Source: Phytoseiulus persimilis
Lineage: Eukaryota > Arthropoda > Arachnida > Mesostigmata > Phytoseiidae
Assembly: GCA_037576195.1 (NCBI GenBank)
Contig: CM075102.1
Coordinates: forward strand, 47,054,745-47,118,744
Direction: 5' to 3'
DNA: 64,000 nucleotides
Shown: positions 11,131 to 22,865 of the stretch, piece after piece
Numbering within the stretch: position 1 is the first letter of the stretch
Layout: each line of letters opens with the position of its first letter
Position numbers and translations under genes: made by a program
Notes under the pieces: model-generated
Told to the model about the DNA's origin: nothing
Seen by the model: the letters and a program-made list of their open reading frames with translations, nothing else
The model's database searches: none

Positions 11131-12067
11131 GGCTGAGATCCTCAAAATTCAGCAGTGCTCCATGTCCACGAGCTGCGTCTTAGTGCTCCGTATACACATG
11201 CGTCCCATGCTCATGTTTAGACTGCAGCTTCAGAATTTCGAAGATCTCACTGTAAATATTGAGGTGACCGCACCTCTATTCGGCCCGTATCGGGACGCGT
11301 CTTTGAGGCAGAGAGCTGGCGCTTCCTTTGATGTCAGTGATAATCGTGGGGGCCCAGAGCAAGCTGGACAGCTCATAGTTGCTGAATGTCCGAACCGGAG
11401 AGTCGCAAGACCGAACCGGTGAACGGCGCCGGACTCAGTCCGGAATCGATTCATGCTCGATTGTGTTGCATATGTGCACGAAAGCTTACGAATTTGAAAA
11501 TCACGAGGTGGTATGCTCTCTCATTTCCCAATCTCAAACTATCACGTAGAGGGCGAGAAAAAAAAGGAGAGGAGTTCTAGTGATGGAACCTATTCCAAAT
11601 GAGACTCACTTGGTGATCCACAATACGTGTCATAGACCCCTCACGGAGTGTCGAATAGTTCATAACTGGTGCCGTTTACCAGTCTCGAGGCATCAGTTCT
11701 CCATGTGTGGTGGATGTTCAATTTATGGTGAGCTGTTGAATTCTGTTATCGCTTGGAATTGCGGTGTTTCATAACTCATTGACATAACTCTTGCCAGTTC
11801 TGGAAAGCATAAGGAACCACAATCTTCCCGGCAGGGGTATCAGTGACCATTTATGGAACTCCAAATGTTACTTGGAGAAACTGTTACTGTTATTTGCCCG
11901 AGTGTCGGAAAGAGCATGAGTGGGAGGGAACGGATGCGAGCCTCTTTCGTGTGGTCCGAGAGCCAAGATCCGATGACTTTCCCTGGAGTCACCAGATTTT
12001 GCGGTGCTGGGGAACGCTCTCCTCGCCTACCCGCAAATCTTTGTTTTCCATTGGTGCTGAATTTCGC

Positions 12068-12180
12068 AGGAGAGCCCATCCGAGAATCACTCTCTAGGAA
12101 TAGCGCTGTCGAATGGCCATAACGGACCTGATTATGATCCGATTGAGACAATGTGGGCTCATCTAAAGCGGAATGAGCCG
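12068..12180 (+). pseudogene. Tc1/mariner transposase fossil (C-terminal)
   Basis: The sequence decodes, with frameshifts, to RRAHPRITL, then SAVEWP, then PDYDPIETMWAHLKR. This is the signature around the last catalytic residues of IS630/Tc1/mariner transposases (RPHxAR, LEWPxxSPDLNPIEN, W..LK). Frame changes after RITL and at GGCCATAACGG, plus a TAG, show it is dead. Sequence back to about 11840 may be more of the same element but no motif is convincing there. TIRs not located. Confidence 0.75.
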
Positions 12181-12624
12181 GCAAGAGAATGCCAATATTT
12201 CCGCCAATCCAGCTCCGGGGAATTTCCGAGAAGCGACTTTGCATTTCCAGCCGGTGCGCTATTGTGCGAAATTCTCTGGTTGACGAATGAAAATTATATT
12301 GGCCATGCACGAGCTATAATAATCAATGTTTTCCCTGCTACCAACTTATCGGACTCCAACGGAGAAGCCCGCTCTTGATGAACCACGATTCCGATGTTCG
12401 AGTAGCTGTGATCGCAGCTCCTCTAGGCCCACCTGCTTGAGACTCGTTCTTTGTGCTCAAAACTGGAGTGTTCGTGTTCCTAGATGCTATTTCATGACGA
12501 CGCTCGAGAGACTGTGGCGCAGGACACTGGGAACATGCATTGAAACCGTCACGGGATGGCCTCAACAAGACAGTGCATTTGTCTTCTACTCATTTCGAAG
12601 GACGTTTCTTTCATACACCCTCAG

Positions 12625-12894
12625 CCGAAGATCCTCACGAGCTCGGAACCCACTCCCGCGTTCTCAAAGGACGCGTCTCTCGTGCGTGGACTCTATCTGC
12701 CAGATGAGCTGCGAAATCACATACGCAGTACATCAGGTTCGGTCTCACCCGAACTCGGACGCGAAAGCAGCTTTGCTCGAAAAGATAACCGAGTTCGCGA
12801 GGCGACTGCGAGAGACGGTCCTGCATCGCCCAATCCGCCTACATTCGATGTCCACGTTCATACGAGCGATCCATCATCTTGCGATTCAGCGTAA
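12625..12894 (+). CDS. Candidate 3' terminal exon
   Basis: After a strong acceptor (TTCTTTCATACACCCTCAG) a phase-0 frame of 89 residues runs to TAA. It is rich in Ser, Pro, Asp and Arg (SSEPTPAFSKD, PASPNPPTFDV), like a disordered C-tail. Upstream exons are unclear; a frame near 12431-12550 is a candidate. Product unknown. Confidence 0.3.
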   Translation, partial: PKILTSSEPTPAFSKDASLVRGLYLPDELRNHIRSTSGSVSPELGRESSFARKDNRVREATARDGPASPNPPTFDVHVHTSDPSSCDSA

Positions 12895-13670
12895 TGAATG
12901 GCAGCGATGTAATATGCTTTTGTGAAGTTTTCTCGTGCCGGGTTCCCCGTGCACCGTCTAATCACATTAGAATGAGTGGAACAGACGGGTGTGGTTGATC
13001 GTCGCCAAAAATACATGAAATAGAAAACGGAACCGCCGTCGTCGAATGATACTAGCAGTGTCATCGAACTAGAACGCGATCGCGTAACAGGCGATGGCTA
13101 GCGCGAGATCAGACATTGGAGTTGAGCCAGGTTCCAGAAAGCGGTCCTCGCTCCCGAGAGGAACGAGGCGGCCTCGTGTTTGCTCCATCATAGCACGACC
13201 ATGCATTCCACATTAAAGCTACCGGTAATAAGCAACGTTGGTTGCGTATTTGTGGTGAACTGCGAAACAGGTCTATAAAGCGAAGCCAAGCAAACCAAAC
13301 TGCACGGTCTAATGGTCACACACATGTGTGAGCCGGTGCTGTGCTGAGCTGTCGTAGTGTGTGTCGATGTTGTAGACACTGTTGAGGGCTTTCCGAGCGC
13401 GGACCGAGCAGCAGCCTAGAGAGGAATCGGACTTCCCCGGTTAGTTTGGATTACGGAGACTCAATGGATTCCACTTCGCTCAGCACTGTGACATTCCCGC
13501 GGTGAGTTAAACTGTTACGATCGAAGGGGAAGCGATATTCATCTCATTTGCTTGTCGTAATAGAGGGGACGTCAAGCGAGCACTCGCCGTGCTCCAAGCT
13601 TTCTACCCGATTGCGCGGCTCACACAGCATTCAGCCCGATAGGGTTGCGATGAATCAAAGCCAGAGCCAT

Positions 13671-13853
13671 TCAGTCCAGAGTCCACTGATTCTCGTCAGC
13701 CCCCGGTTGACAGTGTCCGTCCAGGCACTCGGGGCACTTTCCTTGGTTCCGGAAAACGCATAGGTTTTGTGAAACAAAGTAATCCTCGAGCGGCAGTGCA
13801 GCCGATTGCTGCTGACATGATGTTTGCCAGAGAAAATTGGGAAACCTGAACAA
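13671..13853 (-). CDS. Candidate Cys-rich secreted-type exon
   Basis: The - strand frame contains closely spaced cysteines (NLCVFRNQGKCPECLDGHC) before TGA at 13671, reminiscent of small disulfide-rich extracellular domains. An adjacent upstream frame reads HCVVFPCKSVRFAKVCS, but I could not join the two in phase. Low confidence. Confidence 0.22.
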   Translation of the reverse strand: MFRFPNFLWQTSCQQQSAALPLEDYFVSQNLCVFRNQGKCPECLDGHCQPGADENQWTLD

Positions 13854-14075
13854 ACTTTAGCGAAGCGGACACTCTTGCACGGGAAGACGACGCAATGCGC
13901 TCCTTGTTGCCAGCGATGGCTGAAAACCCGTCCAGCCCTCGCAAGAGATCTGTGGTTGGAGAAATTATCGAGAAGGAAGAAGAGGGAACGAAAAACGTGA
14001 ATTATTTTGAAGAGAACGAGCGGTAACTCGTACTCCCTCGCGGGTGATGCGTGAAGCCCTCGACGACGACGCGAT

Positions 14076-14884
14076 TCATCGCTTGATGAAATCATAGATC
14101 AGGCTCACGCAGCCGATGGATGTGTCTCGTTCAGTCTCGGTAATTGGGGAGAACATGTGGGATCGTCCAAAGAATTCATTCTAACAATAAACAAGTTTTG
14201 GCGCTTGGTCTGATATCCGAGCGAAGATTTTCCCCGCTTCGGGTGGAGAAGATCGCCTCGCGAAGGTCGCCACTCACGTAAGCCAAAACAATAAGACCTA
14301 TTGAAAGGAAGATACGAGATGCCAGTTTACGATATTTGCTCTCTGAGAGCTCAGTCGACACCGTACGCTCGGCGGGGTAGTGAGCATAGTGCCGCCCGTC
14401 AGGAACAGCCTCAGTTTGCCAGGCGACGCTCCGGAAACGTGTGGACTCCTGCCAGTTTTGAAGGTCTGCTTCCGGAGGAATACGTGAGTACCAGAATCTC
14501 GCTATTGAATCTGGATTTGAGTCGGAGTAAACTGCTATAGATCCGCTCGGACTCAGAATCACGAGAAACAAGAGATCCGCCACTGTATTTGCATTGCGGG
14601 CGTTTCCCTGCGCTGGAGATTCTACGAAACTGCGTTTCGCTGTCATCAATCGACGATCTGATCTGCGATTCCACCAGAACATCGAATGTAGGCAGCGCCA
14701 CAGCCGACATTCGCTCCATCGGTCCGATCTCAAACAAAAGATGGTATTTCAACGCTTTTGGGACTTGTGAGTTTCGGCCTGAATTTGTTGACAACGATGG
14801 GTGCTTACCTCCCTGAATGCGTCCACGTAGATCTCCGGAGAAAAGTCTGACCAGTTCCAAACGTAACCAGATTATCGTGGTCAT
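14076..14884 (-). CDS. Candidate single-pass membrane protein gene
   Basis: Not recognised. The last two exons are the best supported: 14510-14278, ending in a hydrophobic helix (RIFLSIGLIVLAY) at a strong GTGAGT donor, then 14180-14076 after the acceptor TTTATTGTTAG, in phase, reading NEFFGRSHMF to TGA. Before them, a 157-codon frame from ATG at 14884 could supply the N-terminus through a donor at TTTC|GTAGAA near 14615, also in phase, but the join is tentative. Predicted topology: long N-terminal domain, one transmembrane segment, short Ser/Thr/acidic tail. Confidence 0.4.
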
Positions 14885-15310
14885 AACGTGCCGAACTTGA
14901 TGCGCGCTTGTGACCGACGCACCATGTTTATTTTGACGTGAGAAAACATACAGAACCGCTGTCGATAGCTACCCTGTTAGGATCATGGCGTATCGGATAT
15001 CACAGCTCTATCGCCAGAATAGATATCCATCCTGATGCGAGCCCAAAGGATTGAAACAGCTCTGATCTTGTTCCGCATACCATTGTGATTTCGAACGAAA
15101 TGAGCATTCCTCGAAACTCGACTCTCATCTGGTGGACACGCAAAGCTCTTCGGCTACGCGTTGAGCTCTCGAGCGAAAGTAGAGCCGAGCTCCCACAGCC
15201 GACCACAGTGGATTAGAGGCGTCAGTTTTCCACGCATCCGTTCCTATTCGTGTTCGATTGGAGTCCGCATCGAGCGAGCCCTCGACGGAGTCCGACCACC
15301 TTGATGCAAT

Positions 15311-16106
15311 GTGTCGAATGAGTTTGAGAAGAGCGAATATAGTACTTGTCAATGCACAGCTCTCAAGGCTGACTTACGAAATACCACGCGGCGAGTAGAA
15401 ACGGTGAGTGACCACTCGAAGAGCACTGAGCGTCCGGCCGGCGTTCTTCCTCTGGTGGTCTTCGAGCTCTGCCAAAGGCTTAACTGCGGGTCAGCCCTGA
15501 TTCTGGCCCTCTCTCTCTCTCTCTCTCTGCTCTCTCTTTGTGTTCGTTGGGCTGACATTGGCCTTACTAACACTTCCCATTCTTCCCTCAAAAAGCTTGT
15601 TGTTCCAGGCGAGTGGCGGGGGAACGCACCTCTCGATCTCGGCTGCGTTGCAACCGATAGAAGTCGATTCGGAGTGAGCTGTGACTACCAGTTGGCCTGT
15701 TGGTTGAGTGCTTCGTTCTGCTGGTGTTACTGATGCTCGGCTAAAACTGTCTTCGATGCCGCTGGTGTCGCGAAGTTCGGTGATTTCAACCGCTGCGTGC
15801 TGCCTTTCCTGTCGTGGTCGGCTCCGCTAGAACAGACTTGGAATGTCTCGGCCGAGACTCCGGAGATTTCTCTCCGAGTCTTATGATTTCCGGCAACGAC
15901 CCCTCTTCCGACGACAGAGTCTCTGTGAAGTGGTGTACGAAGAACCGGAATTTGTTGGTCTACTCGGCTATCAAGAACTACCCGGCTCTCCAAACAGATC
16001 GAAAAAGGTATGTGCCTGGCGGTCTTGCATTTCCAGCTCTGTTTCCTCTCTCGAGGAGCCCCATGTTGTGCGGAGTGTGAATTCCACACAGGAGTCGAAT
16101 CTGTGA
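15311..16106 (+). CDS. Unidentified 134-residue protein, four exons
   Basis: Exons 15311-15403, 15609-15673, 15831-16007 and 16037-16106 (TGA) join in phase. The first starts at an ATG and ends at ACG|GTGAGT; the others have acceptors TTGTTGTTCCAG, GGCTCCGCTAG and TGCATTTCCAG and donors GA|GTGAGC and AG|GTATGT. The last intron would be only 29 nt. The protein is hydrophilic with Cys near the N-terminus (STCQC) and a Ser/Glu-rich tail (RKSSVSSLEEPHV). No domain recognised. The 339-codon - strand frame covering this locus is treated as its antisense shadow. Confidence 0.45.
15508..15528. repeat. (CT)n microsatellite
   Basis: About ten CT units within the first intron of the four-exon gene at 15311-16106. 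Confidence 0.9.
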
Positions 16107-16413
16107 TCGATGTTCTTCCGTTCGGGATGAAAAATCGGGCACCGCGGCCTATCGTGGCGTGGCGCATAACAGCTCCCATGAACTCTCTCACTTTCTTCTT
16201 CTCATGTGGTACGCAACACCGCACACAGCGAGTATCTTTATCGGAGAGCTGTAGTCCAGCGTTACCTGGCCGCCCACCTGAGCGGTGGGCCGCCGGGCTG
16301 TACAACCAGCAGAATGAGTTTCGATCTGCTGATGGCTTTCTGCTTCGTCTTGAGTTTACTTCCGTCACGATCCTGACGGACGTCTGGCACGGGAAGGAAC
16401 TCCGATTTTTAGA

Positions 16414-17068
16414 ATGTTCGCAGCAATCTGGAAGTGCTCCCGAGCCCCGCGTATAAGCTACCGGCGCAAGCGCCTCCACGGACAGACGGCCTCGATTCCC
16501 TTTCCCCCGTGCGACCCTTGCCGAGCCCCACGTGCGCCCCACGAGTGCAGCACGGAGGGCGCTCAAGCCACGCAAGGCTTCCAACAAACCTGGACGTTGA
16601 CGGAGCGTGAGGTGCAACTCTGACGTGCTCGTGAGAATTATCCTGCCCATCCAGCAAGTGTACTTCGTGTGGAGGATCCGTGCAAATACTGAACAAGATT
16701 CTCCCTTGCGCTTGGTGGTCGTCAAGACTACCAGTTTATGTTCCATTTAAAATTTGGGCAAACATCATAACGGATTTCCTTCAGAGAAGGAGCATTTACC
16801 GGAGAAGCAGCCGACGTTCGACAAGGGTAGGTCCGACGAACGAGGGGCGTAGGGTCAGGGGTTTTTGTGGGGATTTTTGTTCCCGCAGTGTCCCTCCTTG
16901 TTCGAGGGGGCGCGTTCTTTGGAGTCGGTTTCCGGCGTCTGGGAGACCGGCGCTGCCTTGGAACACCTCGTTGATTGGAGACTGACCGAACCGGACCCTT
17001 TCGCGGCACGGAATCGAAAAACTTCAATTGAGGAGTCAGATCAGGAGACGCAGACAGCTGATTATTGA
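16414..17068 (+). CDS. Candidate gene, incomplete model
   Basis: Proposed exons: 16414-16611 (ATG; ends TLTERE), 16655-16714 (VYFVWRIRANTEQ) and 16889-17068 (ends QTADY, TGA), phase 0 throughout. The last exon follows a strong acceptor (TTTTTGTTCCCGCAG) and is acidic. An extra exon near 16785-16826 has good splice sites but would break the phase of the last one, so the middle of the gene is unresolved. Product unknown. Confidence 0.3.
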
Positions 17069-17328
17069 ATGTCTCGATTCAAAGGACGAGCGAAACCCAC
17101 GCCCGTGCATTGAACGAGAATGCGGCCAGGTCTGAGCGAGTCCACAAAAATACGGCGGTCCACGGAAGGACTGAGAGAATCGTGAATAATTGATGGCTAT
17201 CGACAGCTCTCATTGGCTCGCGACAGCTGTCGAGAGCTTTGTATGAACGTGTGTATGCAAGCTGCGAAGTGGTATCCTGTCGCGCTCGGGTTGGAAATTT
17301 TTTTTCGTGAGGTTTTGTATGCGACTCA

Positions 17329-17763
17329 ATGACCACGAGCACCCTGCAAAGACGAACTTTCCGCACGACAGAGCTCCACATAATTACGGTTCGAGTTTCC
17401 ACGACAGAGCCAGCCAGCGCCTCGACGCTGATTCAGTATCCAAATTCAGAACACTCTGTGAGCACCGGTCCCCGATATTTACTTTCTCACTCTGTGCCGC
17501 GCCAATTTCGACTTAGTTTCCTTGCGATAACATCCGTACTCCAGCACGGGAACGATCAGTCACGGATATTTTCAGAACTGCTTCTCGAGGAAAATCAGGA
17601 GCGACTAATTATTGAAGTTCATGACTTCTGGGAGCGATGCTGTGGGGTTCAAAATATCTTACAGATTTTGAGAAGGATCACAGCGGATGTTCGTCGGTCT
17701 CTAGGGTGGACGACCGATACTGCGTCAGACCTGCTCGATTGGCGTGTCCTCAAAGAGTTCTGA
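17329..17763 (+). CDS. Candidate single-exon ORF, 144 residues
   Basis: ATG to TGA with a balanced composition; the second half is acidic and helical (LLLEENQERLIIEVHDFW). No signal peptide, transmembrane segment or family motif. May be an exon rather than a whole gene. Confidence 0.3.
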   Translation: MTTSTLQRRTFRTTELHIITVRVSTTEPASASTLIQYPNSEHSVSTGPRYLLSHSVPRQFRLSFLAITSVLQHGNDQSRIFSELLLEENQERLIIEVHDFWERCCGVQNILQILRRITADVRRSLGWTTDTASDLLDWRVLKEF

Positions 17764-18554
17764 AGTCTTCCTCTACATGGCGATCGAAGCTCTTATTGTT
17801 ACACGGAACATCATTCAAGGTCAGGCCCAAACGCGAACGTCAACATTATCCGATGAACGATGACGATGCAATGAGGGGGGATATACCTTTCGCGGGACAG
17901 ATGATAGAAACACAGGTCTCTTACTGTAGGAGACGTAGGATCCCTGCATTGTGAGACTCGAGGAGCTCTGAACAAAACGGGGCGAGCAGCGTACAAAATA
18001 GCGCCTGAGCCCACTTTGTCGAAGCTTTTCTGTAGCTGCACGCGCGTTTCTGATGTTGCGATACTCTCCTCGGCGGAACTTATACAACGCAGTGGGAAGA
18101 CGACTACCGTCCAATGTTTCCTAGCTGGATGGGAACCGGGCCACCTGCGCGCCAAGCTTCTAATTTTCGCGTGCGGCGTCTGATCTACGGTGTCTCAGCG
18201 GTTAACAGATGCCAATCCTGCAATTAGAAGTTCCTCCTGTTACTTGTTCTCTTTTTTTTTCAAGGAAATGCTCGTTGCGCGGTCGAGATAGGTCTAGAAA
18301 CGGTATCGGCGGTCGTTCCACGGATCTTGTTCCGACACCCCTCATGCATCTCTTTTCCTCTCGCCCTCGGATGTCCAAGTGCTTGAAGCCTAGTGAACCG
18401 GATTAGGTTCGAAGATAGGATCCCTGACTTCCGACGAAATGCCTTGCCTGGGTGGATGACGTGCTAGATCCGCGGATGGAGAGTATTCCAGGACCCACCT
18501 TCGCGACTCTTCGCGTGGGTACCGCTGGCCAACGACGAGATGCACCGAATCCAT

Positions 18555-18705
18555 ATCGCGCAAGCTCTCGCCAGCGACAAAGTCCAGCACTTGTTGAGCC
18601 TTAGAGAAGAGCGATCACGTCTGCGAAGTTCCATTACTTCCCATTCCAACACGCGAAGCCTGGAGATACTCGCGAAAAGAGGCACTACTCCTGTTTTCTG
18701 CCTAT
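18555..18705. repeat. Dispersed repeat, copy B
   Basis: Partner of 8190-8340, with the same orientation and order of shared words. A - strand frame across 19015-18464 contains RILFDSAKKRC, faintly like the active-site region of retrotransposon aspartic proteases (LDSG), but the key Gly is absent, so no class is assigned. Confidence 0.45.
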
Positions 18706-19591
18706 TGAGGGCGCGTGTTGCTGGCTCTGATGGATGCTGAAGTTCTAGCTGTTCAAGTACTCGGCGAACCACGGGAAGTTCTCCCATACACCGCTTTTTG
18801 GCGCTATCAAACAAGATCCGGGTCTTGGCAACGGTACAGCTGAGGCGATTTTCCATTGTTTGTAGCAGCTCTGAATCTTGGAGAGCCGCTCGTCGCTTGA
18901 GAGGGGCGACCGTGGATGGATCAAATGACGTCATCATCGTCAGATCGGTCGAACATCTGAGAAAGCCTTCCATTGTGGCGACATCACATTGGAAGGAACC
19001 TATTTTAGTCTTCACTCCTCAGACGCCGGGAATTTCCTCATGTAGAGCATGTGATGTTGAGCAACGGCCGAATGAACGGCGACATAGCGTAATTACGCGG
19101 ACGATAGACGTATGTCTCACTGACCGGTCGAGAGCGGCTCTCGTGCCCGGGGATCGCTCTCCCGGAGCAGAGACCGGTCCATTGTTTTGGACCGTGAGCA
19201 AACTCGCACGCTCGCGCTCATGTTCACCGACGGCAGACGAGCGAGTCGGAGTGGCGGCTTTCGTGCGTTTGGGAGTGGCACTCAGTACGTGCACGCCGGA
19301 AGACGCCAAAAAATCCAAACTCAATCATCCCGCTAGGGAGTTATGATATTCAGAGCGTTTTTCCCTCCCGTATCCGCGCACTGACCTGCGGCTGATGCCC
19401 CAGCCGACGGTAATAATCTAATGACGCCTCAGTATTCGCGGAAGGCTCACGCGCGACAAGTTGATGCCTCCTGCTTAATGGAGCTCGACCTGCGCAGGCC
19501 CGTCTACGGCTGAGAACGGCTCCATCCGTCATAACGTCAAGGCAATCTCCGTTCGGAGCAGAACCGCGAACCGAAGGGCTGAAGCTGCAGA

Positions 19592-20083
19592 ATGGAGCGA
19601 ATCGAGACGAACTCTGACAGAATTGTTTCTCGAGAAGAAATGACCGCGATCGGGGGTGACTGTTTCCCTGCCCCTATTGCAGGAGTGAAGTCACTCGACC
19701 ACGAAAAAACTCTCCCGAACATGGAGATCCCGCGAAAATGGTTCCGAACGCACGGATCTCATCTCGCTACGCAACACAGATGCCACGAAACGACCCGGTC
19801 TCCGTGTTCACCCTACCTGGATTCTGTGCTCTTCGAGCGCTATTCCTTCCTGCTCATATGGCCCATTGATGTGAACGAACTTTTACTTCGAACGTCTCGG
19901 ACTGGCTTGCAATTGTCACGCACGACCTTGTTTGGTCTAGTTACTGAAATCCAGGGAAGACTACGTATTCTATTTTCTGGTCAAATTGATCGCTATTTGA
20001 AACTCGGGATTCGTACGTGGTCAGCTCTCTTTGGAAAAAACATGGTTTGTGCATTGCAAAATGGAACTTCGGCCACGCTGTGA
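19592..20083 (+). CDS. Candidate single-exon ORF, 163 residues
   Basis: ATG to TGA. The N-terminus is hydrophilic (MERIETNSDRIVSREEM), followed by a Cys/His patch and a Leu-rich second half (SFLLIWPIDVNELLL). Possible donor at AACATG|GTTTGT just before the stop, so it may be a first exon. Not recognised. Confidence 0.33.
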   Translation: MERIETNSDRIVSREEMTAIGGDCFPAPIAGVKSLDHEKTLPNMEIPRKWFRTHGSHLATQHRCHETTRSPCSPYLDSVLFERYSFLLIWPIDVNELLLRTSRTGLQLSRTTLFGLVTEIQGRLRILFSGQIDRYLKLGIRTWSALFGKNMVCALQNGTSATL

Positions 20084-20341
20084 GGACTTTGGCAACAATC
20101 GATGAGAGCGGATCGGAATTCTAAGGGAACTCGACGTAATTGGGAAGAATCAGATGCGAGAGAAAGTTTGGCTCCTTCGAGACAGGCGGATTTTGCAATC
20201 TAGTTCCGACCTCTCGAGGTAGACTTGGCTTGTTCGAGCCCCAGCCTCTCCATCCGAGCCGGATGTCTAAGGATGGTCGACTAGAAATATTTGACTCATG
20301 CACATGGACTCTCTCGCACGCCATTCTCTCTCATCTCACAG

Positions 20342-20734
20342 CTGGAAGGTCGTTGTGAGATTGTTCCGCCGACAAATGATCGAAACCAGCGAAACTCGAG
20401 GAAATTGAGTACGTCAGGTTGTGTGATGCAGAGTTCCCCAGAATGGGTTCCACGGAATCTCGGAGCACTCTGCGCCGATCATGCTTCTATTCCGCGCCAT
20501 GAAACATCGACATCGAGCGATGGAAAGGTAGCCATCAAGCTGAAGCGGTATTCCCCTCCCAAAAGGAAACCTGACGATCCAAGAACTCACTCCGCGAGAT
20601 CAGATCTTCAGAATTCGGATATGGGGCCGAGTATCGCTCATCCATTTTTGCCGATGGTGCATCACTCTGGTTCGACTGATTGGAGACCGAACATGGCCCG
20701 CCGCGTTTCCATGCTCGAGCGAGGCCTTTACAAA
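20342..20734 (+). CDS. Candidate internal exon, 131 codons
   Basis: Bounded by CATCTCACAG at the acceptor and TACAAA|GTGAGT at the donor, open in phase 0 throughout. Ser/Pro/Lys-rich with a basic KLKRYSPPKRKPDD segment and a C-terminal helix. Flanking exons not resolved; a competing frame after the same acceptor (WKVVVRLFRR) stops after 21 residues. Confidence 0.38.
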
Positions 20735-22283
20735 GTGAGTTCCAATGAGTCGAAGCTTCTCGAAAACTCCTCGACGAAAGACTCTCACTCCGGCGACATG
20801 TAGTTATCGACAGCTGGCGACCGCAGCAGATGATACGAGCGTTTTCAGCAAAGCGCAGTGAGCATGCTGATTAATACACCTCACGAACTCCAGCCGCCAG
20901 CAACCCCAAGGTACAGGGCTTTGAGCTCGACTCTCCCGGAATGGCTTTTTCCTCCCAAGGAACACCGCTCTCTCAACGATAGTCGGAGGCAACGGCTCCT
21001 CCACCCATCCGCATCTGTTCCGTGCGATGCGACACGACGATACGCATGAATCAATCTATTAGAATAGGTGATTCTCCGGAATCGTTCCGGTGAACTTCGG
21101 CTCAGATAAGTTCGAAGCATGCATGGGATCGTCTATCATCGATTGACGTCGCATATGGAGTCTATCATGGATTGAACATCCGTGGCGCCCCCTAGACACG
21201 CCAAGCCGGCCAGTGGCCCAAGAACACTTACTTTCTCCCAATCTATCCATTGTCCGTCTGCCCCAGCGCTTGATTCAGGCCGGACGCTATCCGGGACTCC
21301 GTGCGGGCTTTCCTCCGAGCTCCAAGCCACACCCGACGCGAACGGAGAGGAAAAACGAGTAATGCTCCATTTTCACGCGACTAGCCCGCACAACGTTGCC
21401 TCAGACGGTTACGCAATGTCTTCATTCTCGGTGCTGCTTTTTTTACCTCGATTCTGTGTCCTGTGCTCGATAGGCTGATTCGATCGGCACGCTTTAAACT
21501 CTCGCAACAACTATTGGAACATTGTTTGACAGGAGAGGTCCGCAGATTTCGACTGAGTCTCGCTGCCTACCGACTTTGGTGTGGTCGGATATTTCAAGCT
21601 GGAATTTCCGTATCGATAGATTTCGGGTCGGATTCTGTCCGGCGAAGGTTCGGCAGCCGCTTGCTTTCATCAACAGGCTGAAAAAGTATCGCTGGCCGAT
21701 TCGTCACCCTCGAGAACCTCCCGAGCAACCAACGAGTCCGTAATCTTGTGGTTCGACAGGGCTCACCCCGAAATTTTCCAAAACTATGGTGCGCCTGATC
21801 GTACTTCTCGCAGCCGACGCAGTCAAGAAGTTACTCGTCGTGTGCAGGAGGCAGGAGCGGAACCACACGTCGTGGGCTCTTTAAAACGGCTGATTGCTTC
21901 CGCTAATTGTTCCCAGCATCTGTAGGGTAGCCACGGGGTCCTTCAAAGTCACTTCGTCGTCCTCTATCCGAGCGTTTGGGAGATCCGCCGCTGTTTGGAC
22001 GGATCTCCGTGTCATTTTCGGAATACTAAGTGGGAGATAACTTTGCTCAAAGGTCTTTTTTGGCAGTGCAGCAGTGTTCGGAGTGTCAAGTTGCTGAGTT
22101 TCCAGGCTGTCTTTCCTGGTTAGCCATTACGGTCTGTGTGCGTCCTTGATCCCAGGAGCTGACAGGAACAAGATTGAAAGAGTTTTATGGGACTCTCTAG
22201 TTTCCTGATCCCGGATGCGGTAGCTTTCTGAGCGGAAATTCCACGGCTGCAGCTATCTCTCCCAAGTAAGAGAGTACGACAGA

Positions 22284-22865
22284 ATGGAAGCTGAACGGAG
22301 CAAACTCCGGTTCGGAATCAGCTTCGAGTTCTGCCGGTCCCCTCATGACCTTTGCACCTTCTCATCTGTCCCGGAGGTGGCCTCGGAAGGTTGGAACGTG
22401 AGAGAGTATAAGAGGATTCATTTCGTCGCCGTCGACTTAAAAATCCCATATGCGCCCTGGAAGGAACTCTGAGCCGGAAATAGCGAATTTCTGCTCAGAA
22501 ATCTCGAAGAGGAAGGGATGAGAACTTTTGAAATGCGGAAGGAGTTCCCACTGCGAAACAATACCGCCCGCTTGATTCCGAGCGAGCGCGGCCACTATCG
22601 GGCGGACATCAGCGAAACCCAACGCGAAACGACGACGCGAAGCCCTGCGCCGTCATGTGATCAACGTGTGGAAGCAAGTGAGAGCTCGGTTTGCGCTCGA
22701 CCTCCGAGTCGTGACCTCAACAGGAACTCTCCGAGCGACAACCTCTTTGCGCAAAGAGTTTGCGCAAAGGAGCGTCTTCGGCTGAGAAAGAAGCTTTGGA
22801 GTTCACCCGAGCGAATTCCGCGAGGAGCACAGTTTGAACTATTCTATGCGGAGGAGGAGCGTTAG
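22284..22865 (+). CDS. Candidate gene, two overlapping-frame exons
   Basis: A first exon starting at ATG 22284 (MEAERSKLRFGISFEFC) may join, at a weak CCG|GTCCCC donor, to a second after the acceptor TTTCTGCTCAG near 22500, which runs 115+ residues to TAG at 22865. The second exon is highly charged (KERLRLRKKLW, YAEEER end). Product unknown; each part could also stand alone. Confidence 0.3.

Noticed and set aside
13188..13379. Thr-rich - strand ORF
   Set aside because: Composition reflects a CACACA-like repeat; no coding evidence.
16037..16456. 148-codon + frame continuing past the four-exon gene
   Set aside because: It needs a different phase from the upstream exons; the phase-consistent model ends at TGA 16106.
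18464..19015. 183-codon - strand frame as a BEL/Pao retrotransposon protease
   Set aside because: RILFDSAKK lacks the catalytic DSG/DTG glycine and no other gag-pol motif is nearby.
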